From: Plasmodium coatneyi
Lineage: Eukaryota; Apicomplexa; Aconoidasida; Haemosporida; Plasmodiidae
Direction of reading: 5' to 3'
Length of the DNA: 64,000 nt
Assembly: GCF_001680005.1 (NCBI RefSeq)
Contig: NC_033562.1
Span: 806,001-870,000, forward strand
Notes under the pieces: generated by a model
The model's database searches: none
What the model was told of the DNA's origin: nothing
What the model saw: only the letters and a program-made list of their open reading frames with translations
Translations under genes and position numbers: made by a program
Shown here: positions 42,901 to 53,910 of the stretch, piece after piece
Position numbering within the stretch: the stretch's first letter is position 1
Layout: each line of letters opens with the position of its first letter

Positions 42901-45491
42901 AAAATGTAGGAAAATTAGCTGGGAATAAGCTAGTCTAGATTGTTGCATACTTCGTCGCTGCAGTGCATGATCGCGGGTTTATAGAGACACTAACATGAAA
43001 GAAGGCGCATTGTCAGATGTGTAATCAGACGAACATGCAAACACTCTGCGCCACCCACCAGCCGAAGGAGAATCCGCTGGCTCTCCCTGAACAAGGCATC
43101 CAGCTCGGTGTGCTCGTAGTAATGCTGGTGCAGGTCTAGCAGGTTAACCAAGAAGCTATGCAGCTGGTAATTGTAGCAGTTAAAATTGTACAACATATCG
43201 TAGTGGGACCTCACAGTAGCTATCTTCAGCAACATAGAAATATGTTTTCCCCCACAGTCGAACAGAGCCTTAAACAGCCTAGATAGGACTTGCTGGAATT
43301 TAACATAATTAGCTGATGGGACGACAAAAATATCGAAGACATCCATGCGGCTCTCTTTCTTGGGATCGTCCAATTGTTTTATTTGCTTTTTTGTTATCTT
43401 CGTGAAGTAGGTCTCATGATTGGATAACTCCTCCCGTGTGAATGTGCTGATGTGGCTGAGGAGCGCTGCCTCGAAGGGGATGTTCTTGTGGAGGGAGGAG
43501 TCCTTCAGAGGGTTGTACCTCGCGAAGAGGACGTACTTGAAAATGTCGTGACTCAAATATAGGAGGTACACATTTGAGATGATTTTGTTTTCCACGGTTA
43601 CCACGTCGTAGGGCCTCTTCGCGTAGCTCGCGCTTCTGAGAAAAGGGGTGGTAAAAACACAATGGTGAAAACGCCGTGGTGAGAACACATTGGAAAAGAA
43701 GCAAAAGAAACGCGCAAAAAATGCTGATGAAGGAGACGCGAATTTAGGATGAGGTGTAGGGAGAAAGGCGCTTGGTAAGACCACCCGCCGCTTTGTGCCT
43801 TACTCCCGCAGGTAGGAGAAAATCTTGCGCATCGCCGTGATGTACAACATTTTTCCCTTGCTGATCCAGCCAATCAAATTATCCTTCATAAAAAAATGAG
43901 TATACTCAGAAAAGTACTCATGGGATGCCAAATAAAAAAAAGGAATAGACAATTTCATGGGGTCTCCAAACCCTGTGATGTAGTCCATTAGGATCAGACT
44001 TATCTGTTCCTCATGGTACATCACCTTAATGAGAAAAACGCGATTATCCTCTCTATGGTCAGACAAGTTATATCTTCCCTTTATCCGTTCATATTCTACA
44101 AGCACACTCTTATCCGTAACGTACGGAAGAGACCACTGATCATCCTGGGAGATGCTTCCACAGAAAATTACCTCGTCCAAAAATTTTATTTCCTCATTGG
44201 CAATTAAAATAAATACGTTATTGTTAATAAAATAATTCTGATCATTTAAATCGAGTGTTGTTCTTATCAGATTGTTCAATTTCCTTTTTTTGTAATTTTC
44301 GTGGAAAGAAAAATACTTTAACTCGTTGTACCTGCCTTTATATTTATCGATGTGTGACAGGATGTTAAGGTTGGTGAAGGAGTTCACCAAGAGGATGTTG
44401 CTCCATATTTTTTTTTTATTTATGTCCTCCCCGAAGCTCCTGCACTTCTGCTCATCGAACGTGAGATTTGGCATGTCCTTGATATGCGGGGGGGTGTTGC
44501 TTTCTTTGGGGGGCTGGGTTTCGTCCGCCCTGTTTGGTTCTCCACCCCTGCTGTGTTTTTTCACCTCAGGGTGATCCACCCCCTGTTCGTGCTCGCCAGT
44601 CCCCCCCGTTTTCAAATTCATAAAAAAGTTGTCTACCATTTTGCTATTCAGCGAAGTGTCTCCCATGACCAGGTCAGTGGCCCCACATGCCTGTCCACTT
44701 TTCTCCCCCTCACTTTCCCCACCGTCCCCTATTTCGTCATACGCGTAGTGTATCCTGTTATCGCGCAGGAAATTCTCTAGTATGGAATTTTCGCGGCTCT
44801 CCAAAAGGGGAGCATCCTGTGGGCAGTTCGATTCTTCCGATCCGTGCGAGTTGTTATCCCCCCCGTGGTAGCTCCAGCTGTGTGCAGATTTATCCTGGAC
44901 ATTTACACTGTTGGCACCCACCTCCAGGGAATTCCCCTTACCTTCCGTTACGTAATGCATGTCGATCATTCTCTCATAGGACCCCTTATAGTCTGTCTCT
45001 TCAGACTTGTCATATATAAAGGTGTGCCCATAGATACTTAGGAAATTCATTTCATCCAGGAAGAGGCAATTTATGCAAGACCCCACTGCCTCATGAGGAC
45101 TAATCTTCCTTTCCACAAACGACTTCTTATTTTGCTTGTAGCGGTCATAATATGTACTGTCAAATTTGAATGTAGAATTGAAGGAAAAGCTGAAGGTATT
45201 GTTCGGGTCGCACTCGTTGTCATGCTTGTAGTATATTAAGTCGTTGAATTCTTTTTGCACACACACCACGCGGTTGTTCCTGCTAGATGTTTCCACGAGG
45301 TGTTTGTAGTTCTTATCCGCCCACATGTCTTCACCTCCTGCTGCTTCGGTCGTTTCTTCTTTGTCCGAATGGAATATCCTTTTCCGTCCCTCCTCGTGGT
45401 TGGACCCATATCCACTCCCCTTTATGTGATTCTCCTCATTCCTCGCCCCTATCACTCTGAGCAGCAGAAGGGAAAGCGGTCCAAGCAGCAT
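39968..45491 (-). CDS. large type I membrane protein with EGF-like modules, unknown function
   Basis: Five exons (43804-45491, 43059-43635, 42767-42865, 40558-42666, 39968-40420) join in frame at good GT/AG sites to give 1641 residues. The first 17 residues (MLLGPLSLLLLRVIGAR) look like a signal peptide. Exon 1 encodes a long, partly low-complexity ectodomain (polar Asn/Ser/Glu at about residues 190-350). Cysteine-rich EGF-like modules lie at about residues 1350-1440: CVYPFCEQNKRFCYFNERC, VDGKCVCIEGY, then NECILSGESNCKEPGKC and YVCLCPHPYVRV. A membrane span follows at about residues 1603-1628 (IIACINFFVLVIVTFSVFFY) with a 13-residue basic tail, KMKFFRDVYPKGF. The likely location is the parasite surface or a secretory membrane. 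EGF modules are common on Plasmodium surface proteins, but I do not recognise this one. Confidence 0.85.
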
Positions 45492-47439
45492 GGCTGTGGA
45501 AGTTCACTCAAGTTGGGAAGGTTAAGATGGTATATTTTTTTTTTTTTTTTTTCCCCATCATATAGCGCACATCGTGGTGGACTGCACTTCATGTGGACGT
45601 AAATAACTCGGGGAGCTTCCCACCGTTGGACATACGCATGCTGTCATTCCAGCACAAAGACAGTGGATAGATGGCGGGAAGGGTGCTTTCAGTGTTCCTT
45701 CCCCCGCTCCGCAGCTTCCCATTTTTTTAATTCTCGCGCACAGGATCACCCCACCACGCGTGACGACTCGGCGAAGGTGCCCCGCAGAAAATGGAACATC
45801 AAAAATGGCATATCAAAATTACCCCTATACATTATACCGTTGGCCACGGTTGGCATCATTTTCCTCAGCAGGGGGTGGAGCTGATTCTCCTTGGCCTTCC
45901 CTAACTCCATTCTCATGAACACTTCGCGCAGTTGTGACAAGAAAATTGTTAGCTCACAGGGGGGGCCCTGCGCGAAGTTCCATCACCGCGTTTCCCCCCC
46001 TTGTGCTAGACACCTATGATTTAAAAAGGGAAATCATTCCCCTACCTTCATATAACGCACACCATGACGCACCACCTCTTTTATTATGTTGCCTGAGGTG
46101 ACTAGGATCTACACCGTGGGAAACATTATCCTACTGATTGTGTCATGATCCTTGCGGTGAACAGTAAGACCTTTTCTTTTTTTTACCCCTTTGGGCAAAA
46201 TCAATTTGAAACCTTTTATAAGCGGAACATACACAGTTGAACATGCAGGAGTGACCATACACCTTTTTGGATGGGTATGATATACCCCCTTGTGAGCCTC
46301 CACATGATTCCTTTTTCCTTCCTTGAGTATCATCGTTCAGACCTATTTTAAGATGACATACAATCACAAAGTGGAAAAAATTTTAAGCTTCCTGCTACGT
46401 CAGTTAACTTATTTACAGTTGCGCTTTTCATGACCATTTGGGAAAATAGGAATCATCATTTTGGGGGGTTTTCTTTTTCTCTTTTTTACTACCCCTCCCC
46501 CTGACGTGCGATGCGACGAACATACATTTTTACCATTCCCAAGAGGGGGTCCTTTTTTTTCCCGTTACTTTTTATATATGACCAATTGACAGGTGGATGA
46601 GTAAAAATACGTTAATATGGAGTTCACCTCATCGATCATTCTTTTTTTTCCTCATCCTGGGGTCACAAAAAGAAAAGTGGTTACGTTGTTATATGCGCTG
46701 CTGGCATGGGGGATATTATATTATTATATGCAAAATGACACGCACGCAATAGGTAAAAGATTAATTGGGAAGCGACATTGCTCTCACGCCGCGAAGGGAG
46801 CATACCCATAGGAAACAGGTGACCCGTTTTCCCAAGCAGAAGTGCGACTGGAAAAGTGCGAGCCAGCACTGAGAAGTTTGAAAAAAAAAAAAAAAAAAAA
46901 AAAAAAACCACATATATATAGCGTTGTTTATTCACCGCGCAAAAGCGTACAAATAATACCTGCGCATTTTTTTCCAACTGGTAACTGCGGAAAAGCAACC
47001 CCTACGGGAGTAAATAAATACATCCTAACGTGGCAACCTTTTAATTCAACAGAGTCAGAAACACTCACTTCCCACTTGACAGATTAATCTTTGTATCAGA
47101 GCATTCGTTTCTGACCCAGCCAAGGTTGTTAACATTACTACTGCTATATATACGCATGTAACATAAGGCGCATATATACGACGCTGCAGGGGTTCAGCCC
47201 TCGCCAGATGAACAAATAATTGCAAAAATTGCGAACGTATATGAATGTATACCTTTACACGGCGAACGTGAACATATGCTTATTGGGCTAAATTCCCTTT
47301 GGGTTTCTTCCTCCTTCACCACAACTGAGTTGCCGCCGCTGCGCTTTAAGAGACCCAATTTGGGGAAAAAATAAACAAAATAAACACATAAGTTACGTAC
47401 CTACGCTCCCTACGTGTTTGCTTCACCACCACCGCCAAG
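45492..47439. other. divergent intergenic region (EGF-like / eIF3f)
   Basis: This 1.9 kb region contains the two upstream regions. T run at 45535-45552, A run at 46880-46907, and AT-rich words near 46910-46925. Short open frames at 46109-46367 and 46617-46811 have no family features. No RNA gene seen. Confidence 0.55.
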
Positions 47440-48570
47440 ATGAGCGTCAATCGCTACAACTTCAAAACGCTGAGCTCCCTTTTGAAGGACAAAACGCCGC
47501 AGCACTTTGACATCCTGCCGCATACGAGCATCAAGTGCGTAGTGCATCCTTCTGTAATATTTACAATTCTGGATGCCTACCTGAGAAGAGATGAAGACCA
47601 AACGCATGTCATTGGAACCCTCATGGGGTGCATCATCGACTCGAACCTGGTCGAAATTTCGGATTGCTTCGTCGATAAGCATTCGCTCAATGAAGGAGTA
47701 AGTCTGCACGTGTGAATCGTCCCAGGGGTAGAGAAAACCTGTTTTGTGTTTTTCCCCCTTTTTGTTATGTTCCGCCATGTTGGAGCGAAGTGTCCGTTTA
47801 GTTGGGCATGCCGAGCGTACATTTCCATGGATAACACTCGCTATCCCCCCACGTTTTACCCGCAGGGATTCCTCCAAATCATTAAGGACCACCACGAAAC
47901 AATGTATGAGCTGAAGCAGAAGATTCGCCCAAGAGATCAGGTAGTCGGTTGGTTCTGCTCTGGTTCCGAGTTATCCGAGCTCTCCTGCGCCGTGCATGGC
48001 TGGTTTAAAGAGCACAACTCCATTTCGAAGTTTTACCCGCATTCCCCCCTAAACGAACCAATACACCTGCTAGTGGACGCTGCACTAGAAAGTGGCTTCC
48101 TTAACATCAAGGCCTACGTACAACTACCCATCACGTTGGTAAAGGAATACTTTGTCCACTTTCACGAAATACAAACGGAGTTACTCCCCAGCAATGTTGA
48201 AAGAGCAGAGGTGTTGCAGTACCAAGAGAAAGGCTTGTCTGGTAAGGACAAAGACAGCCATATGCATGGCAACAAAAATAGTGTCCTTCCAAACGATATG
48301 AATGAAATGTCGTTAAAAAAATTATTAATTATGTTAAAGCAGTGTAAATCGTATGTACAGGATGTCATCGATAAAAAGAAGAAGGGGAACATAGACGTTG
48401 GCAGATACCTACATAAGGTCTTCTCCAATGATTCTTTTTCCACTTTGGAAAAATTTGACTCCATAAATGAGAGCATCTTGCAAGACAATTTGATGATTTC
48501 GTATCTATCGAATCTTGCTCATTTGCAGTTCCTCATAGCTGAAAAGTTAAACGCGTCGTCATTGCAGTGA
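47440..48570 (+). CDS. EIF3F: translation initiation factor eIF3 subunit F
   Basis: Two exons, 47440-47697 and 47866-48570 (donor GTAAGT, acceptor CCCGCAG), encode 320 residues. eIF3f is part of the eIF3 complex on the 40S ribosome and belongs to the non-catalytic MPN (Mov34/JAB) group. The MPN domain fills about residues 28-165: VVHPSVIFTILDAYLRR, THVIGTLMG, VEISDCFV and VVGWFCSGSELSE. The metal-binding JAMM histidines and serine are not present in the usual HxHx(n)SxxD form, as expected for subunit F. The C-terminal half has the helical region used for eIF3 assembly (MSLKKLLIMLKQCKSYVQDV, LSNLAHLQFLIAEKL), with a Plasmodium-type polar insert at about residues 225-245. In tandem with the L3 gene downstream. 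Confidence 0.93.
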
Positions 48571-49800
48571 CGTGCCTGCGGTGATGATAGCGACTAGGGA
48601 GGAGGGGGAAAAAAAGAAAAGAAAAGAAAAGAAAAACAGATGCTTGTGCATTGGGTTAATCACCCTCCTCTGCGGACACATATAATGTAGTTAAGACAAT
48701 GCGTATGCTGCATGCTCCTCCTCGAACAAGTGTGCGTTTGCATTCTTTTTAAATTAGAACGCGAATTAAAAATTGTTTAATTTTAAAACATTTTAAAATT
48801 AATTAGTTATTATTTTTTTTTTTTTTTCATTTTGGCTAGCTAACCAGGTAGCTAACTAGCTATTTTTTTTTTTTTTTCACACGATTTTTAGCCATCCCTT
48901 TCGTTTAGCTTTTTACAACTTTGTTTATGATTTCGCGCTTAAATTTTTAACTAGTGAGAAGTTATCTCCTTAAAAAAATGTAAAATTGGTCTCTTTAAGG
49001 GTAACACTTAGGGTGAAGGTGTTGGTTCATTCGGGTGGACAGTTGCGTAAACTTCGCCCACCATGGCAGTGTGTATTCACCAAATATTTCGGGGGGCGCA
49101 AACGTAGGATAACGTGGCAGGTGTGGAGTGGATGCCGCTGAAATAAGCAACCATGTTAATGCTGCCCGCAGTGCACTTTTACCCCTCTTGTGCAGAAAGA
49201 TCGACGTAACGTAACTGCCTCAGCTTAGCTGGAAGAACCGGACAATCCTTTAGTGGTCTGGTTACTCACAGCGTGCGTGCCATTTTAGGGAGGAACGCCC
49301 AAATAAGGATTTTCCTTTTATACAATTTGTTAACTTCCATTTTGTGACAATCGGATGGGGTTAATTTTTTTTTTTTTTTTTCTTCCAAGTTCTGGCAAAA
49401 TGACTGATGCGTGGCGGCAAGGTGAGGTTAATGTGTGCACATGTTCTCCTATTTTGGCGCTGGGCCGACCGAATGGGGCTACAGCCATACGTTCCATTTT
49501 ATGCGGATAGCACGCACTGCAACTGGCTCGCTCGTCGCCATGCCGACAACGCCCCTTTACGGACCCGAGTACGTCCAGCAAAGGGGGAGGAAGCCACACG
49601 TTGAGCATACGACCAAGTCGGCATGCGTGACATTTTTTTTTTTTTTCTTTTCTCCACCCGAGGAGGAAATTACCATGGCGAAGAAGTAATCGCAATAATT
49701 AGATACTTGTTCGCACAAAATGCAAAAATGAGGACCATCTCAACAAAGAGGAAAGAAAAAGAAAAAAATAAAATAAAATACGCAGAAATGAAAATATATA
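48571..49800. other. intergenic (eIF3f / ribosomal protein L3)
   Basis: Contains an (AAAAG)n tract at 48612-48636, an AT-rich part at 48770-48830, and a palindromic-looking GGCTAGCTAACCAGGTAGCT stretch bordered by two T runs (48812-48882). T runs also lie at 49365-49381 and 49632-49646. No gene seen; it includes the L3 promoter. Confidence 0.55.
48612..48636. repeat. (AAAAG)n microsatellite
   Basis: About five units of AAAAG lie just after the eIF3f stop codon. Confidence 0.85.
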
Positions 49801-51891
49801 ATGCATTTATTCATCTTTTATGAAGTTCTTATCCTTTCCGTGTTCCTCCAATGCATATATAACTACAAATTTGTAAAAAATATCTATTACTCGGAAAAAA
49901 GTAAGGGGAAAAAAATGACATCGTATATATTTTTTTTTCTCCTCCGAACCCAAATTGATACACACATGTGTACTAACATTTGGCTGCTTCACCTCATCTC
50001 TGCCCTTTCCCACCACCACCGATGTGTAGTCCCCTTTGATAAAAATGGAAAAGACGTAGGCTTGCCTAGCGGCTTGCACAAGTCGAAAGAGGTAACTCTC
50101 TTTGATTCGTTAAAATAGCTCACCATCCTAGTGGCCGTGCATAGCGTAACAGCCCTCCTGAGCGGTTTTCCCCAATGAACATGTCCACTTACCTATTTGC
50201 ACACCACCACTACTCCGATTTAAATTTATACTTACACAAACCCCCCCCCCCCCCCCTCTCAGGTGCGAAAAAAACGAAACTACCAACTGAACATGAAGAA
50301 ATTTATCCACGCCAGGGACCCTAACGACCCCCAGGAGTACCTCAAGGACATTCCGTACAAGGACGAATTAGACCGAGTGAGCTGAAAAAAAAAAGAAATA
50401 AATAAAAATAACCAAAAAAAGCGCAATTTAGTTGGCAACAAAATTACCCCCTTGTATGGATGTGCATAAGTTGTAACCCCGCGCATGCACACGGGTATTC
50501 ATTCATGCCTGTCCATTTGTTGTCCATCCCCGCGCAGATACAAATACGAGGGAAGAAAATCGAAATGAGGTCTATATTCTCGCCCAACGGAGAGCTAATC
50601 CCAGCCACGCTAATAGAAATAATGCCAAACGTCATTTACCGCTTTCTCGACTTTGGCAAAGTTGGGATAGCCTATGGGAAGCCCTTGGATGAAAGCAGGT
50701 GGATACTTAAACCAGAAATTGGGCAGATAGCCAAGGTTGGATGTAATTATAAAAATACATGCAGCTTAACTTTAACTCCGCCACAGAATTTTGTGCTGGG
50801 GCAAATTATAGATGTGTCCTATTTGTACAATTATAAATATGTGAATGTTCGTGGGCTGTCCAAGGGGAAGGGTTTCTGCGGGGTCATCAAGAGATGGGGA
50901 TTTCGCAGGTAATTAAAAAAAAAAAAAAAAAAAGGAAAAAAAAAAGGATAAGAGAGATAGTGCCAAATGGGTAATTTTAATGGTCGCATGATCAAATTAT
51001 GCGTGAGACTATGTAGTTGCTCCGTTGACCCATGCGCCAAAACGGTGTTCACTTGTTTATCCTCATTTGGAGTGAGAAGCATGAAAGAGACATCACGTGC
51101 GAGCAGTGCGTGAACAAATTTGCGCATGGATATGGTATACGCCACCCATGTTGTGATGCACTGCCCAGAGTTGATGCAACGACATGGCCCTCGAACGGAC
51201 GGCGCAAAATGGACGATGTCATTTCGACCTGTACTCAGAATGGTTGCTTCCCATTTTATGCGAACGACACTACGCAAGAATAATTAGGGGGTTAAAGAGG
51301 CAAATAGTTTTTCCTTCGTAAAACAAACGACCGTTGAACAATACGAAAAAAAAGAAAAAAAAAAAAAAAATGCACACACACGTACGGGTAGACATGCATA
51401 AAAAAAGGCGAGCGCTATATTCACCTTCGATAGACATAAAACGACAAATTTGTGTACCGTCCTTTCGCGTTGTGACAAATGAGTAAATATTTTTATGGCA
51501 AGGGGAGTTTGTTACCCCCTCATTTGACCGTGTCTCTATATGCTTTGCTTGTACATTTTCTCACTTTGTGGCCCCACGTTCCACCTACAGAGGCCCCATG
51601 TCACACGGAAGTTCCCATCACCGTAAGCCTGGCTCCATAGGAGCATCTACACATATCGGACGAGTGCTAAAGGGAAAGAAAATGCCTGGTAAGCACGGGA
51701 ACAAATACAGAACCATGATTAACTTAAAACTGTTAGGATTAAATTTGGAGCGAAACGAAATTCTAGTCAGTGGCTGCATCCCCGGAAATAGAAACTCTTA
51801 TGTGACTGTCACCGCTACCAGGGACAACAAAGTGGATAAATATAAGTACATACTTGATTTGCTATATGAGCAGGAGAAAAATGCCAAATAA
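49801..51891 (+). CDS. RPL3: organelle-type (bacterial-like) ribosomal protein L3, probably apicoplast
   Basis: Five exons (49801-49900, 50030-50091, 50263-50376, 50538-50908, 51591-51891) give 315 residues. L3 binds 23S rRNA early in large-subunit assembly and sits near the peptidyl transferase centre. The family core is clear: YKYVNVRGLSKGKGFCGVIKRWGF, then MSHGSSHHRKPGSIG and GRVLKGKKMPGKHG, all of the bacterial rather than the cytosolic eukaryotic type. The first exon encodes a hydrophobic start (MHLFIFYEVLILSVFLQCIY) like a signal peptide, followed by a Lys/Asn/Tyr-rich transit-like stretch; this bipartite leader fits apicoplast import. The first intron is called because unspliced sequence would insert an implausible segment. 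Intron 2 ends in an unusual C16 tract. A mitochondrial destination is the alternative. Confidence 0.88.
50241..50256. repeat. C16 homopolymer in the polypyrimidine tract of an L3 intron
   Basis: Sixteen consecutive C bases lie directly before the acceptor TCTCAG of L3 intron 2. Almost every other long homopolymer in the window is A or T. Confidence 0.95.
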
Positions 51892-52527
51892 GAGGAAGCC
51901 TCGACTTTGGTGTTGCATGAACAGGGGGGTATCTTTTCTTGTTGAGGTTACAGATCATCAGTCTATTCCGCGACGTCACCTAAAAAATGGGGGAACACAA
52001 ATGGGGATGCCTTTTCGTGAGGGAGTGTTCTGTACACCTACGTGACACATGCGGGGGCGCATTTTTTTTCACGTTGAGCGTGTAGTTGGGTCGGCAAAGG
52101 GGATCAACGCGGTGTGTGTTCCGCAGTAGCTGTGCAGGAGGCACATGTATGACACATGCTGTATTTAGCAAAGATGAAACGGGACAAGCATTCGGACCTG
52201 CTCTGCCATGTATCTAATTATGTAATTTTTCCTCCCCCTCATTATGTCCCTTTTTTTTTTTTTTTTTTGTTTAACTCTCTATATATGCACAACATTGGGG
52301 ATTCCCCTTTTTTCACATTTTTTTTATTTTTCAAATTAACACTTGAAGTGGATCACTTCTGCGTCACTGCAAATGCAGCTAATTTGAATGGTCATGTTTG
52401 GCTGGCCAATCCCCCCAAAAATACAAAAAGGGAATATATAAAAACATGATCAGTGTGCCATTTGGTGGATATTCCACACCCTGTTGAACCCCTCTTCCAA
52501 CGCTCCCCAATGCAAATTCTTATTTTT
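51892..52527. other. convergent intergenic region (L3 / b5 protein)
   Basis: The two genes end toward each other. A T run lies at 52251-52268. Nothing gene-like is seen. Confidence 0.6.
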
Positions 52528-53098
52528 TCATTTCGTCCTACCTTTGTAGTTATGTTCTAAGATCCTTTCAACGTTAACCCAGGGGTGGTACTGAAACACG
52601 TAGTCGGTGATGTCGTTTCCCGCTTGTTCTGAAAGGATGTCTTCTCCTACGCGGGTAAAGGGAAATGGTGATGAGAGGAGGAAGTGGTCGGATGGTTCCG
52701 CAGAGACGCGGTGATCAAACCAATGTAAGTAATATCTTGAGATGGTGTAACTCCTCGGCGGTGTGCGAAAGAACAAGCAGAACTACTCGAGCTAAGCTGC
52801 CTCCTCACTCATATGTGTGCGTTCATTACTCTTCTCTCTTCTCTGCTGATCTTACCTCCTGGGTGGAACAACAAGTAGTATGTAATTTCGTAGATCTTAT
52901 TTTTGTAAATGACCCAAGCATCCTTCTTCGTGTTGTGTTTTGCCACCTGAACAATTTAAGGTTGGTAAAAAAAAGGAAAGCGATAGCAGCATGGGTGAAA
53001 GGAGCGCTTCGCAAAGTGGTGTCACAGCACCCATGAGACATGCACATAGATGTCTACATAATTTCTTTTTCCCTCCATTTTTCGCTTCCAACTAGCCA

Positions 53099-53130
<32 letters not shown>

Positions 53131-53910
53131 ATCGCGCGTTTGTATATATGTAATAAATGTACATACCTCTTCCCTGGTGAAGGTCTTTATGGTCTGATCG
53201 TCTCCCTCGGTTACTTCCTCTTCATTCTTAAATCCCTCCGATAGATTTGCGTATAGCATTTGGTTCGCGCCTGTATAGATGGACAGTCACAAATGGTAAT
53301 TTTTGGGTGTGTTGTAAAAGGGGGGCAACATGCCATTTGGGAACACAACTGGGGGTTAAGAAGAGCGTGGTCAGGAGACAGTGCTGCAGAAGAACCGTTT
53401 TTCCTCCCTGCAGAGCAACCGAGCGGGGGACTCACCCTGGACATTTTTCCTCAAGGAACATGACGCCCCCTCCGTGTTTCTCTCCACGTTTACTGGCTTA
53501 AGTTTGCTGTCATCTTCGTCAGCAGCCTGTTTCGCAATAAAAGGAAAAAAAAAAGGCAAATTAAAGGGCAAGTAAAAACACAAACGGAGGAGCAAGCAAT
53601 CGCAAGAGCAACCAAGAAAACTACTACGCTTGAGTGCACATGCACCAGACAATACAACCGCGGTGGCCAGACCACTAACAACACAAGTGCTGCACAAGTA
53701 CAATTTGCCACCGAGTGGTGAAAAAACATCCACATACACATGTATGTATGTAAGCGTGCATACAGATGTACAAGTAGTACATGTTAGGCACATGCTTCAT
53801 ATACACGCGACGTATGCCTGGTTGTTTACTTCCATGTGGGCACCGGATATGAGAAGAACTATCGTCAATAGGAGGATTTTGAAATACGTGGTGCTACTTC
53901 TCTTACGCAT
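52528..53910 (-). CDS. secretory cytochrome b5-like heme-binding protein (Ncb5or-type b5 domain)
   Basis: Five small exons (53830-53910, 53436-53526, 53167-53270, 52856-52946, 52528-52646) join in frame at every border to give 161 residues. Residues 1-23 (basic start, then YFKILLLTIVLLISG) are a signal peptide or anchor. A polar stretch follows to about residue 92. The b5 fold is at about residues 100-160: DAWVIYKNKIYEITYYLLFHPGG, then EDILSEQAGNDIT and FQYHPWVNVERILEHNYKG. The heme ligands should be His120 (in HPGG) and His143. Their 23-residue spacing and the HxWVN context match the b5 domain of Ncb5or rather than classical b5. No reductase domain is attached. It probably passes electrons in the ER or secretory space; the partner is unknown. 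Confidence 0.85.
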
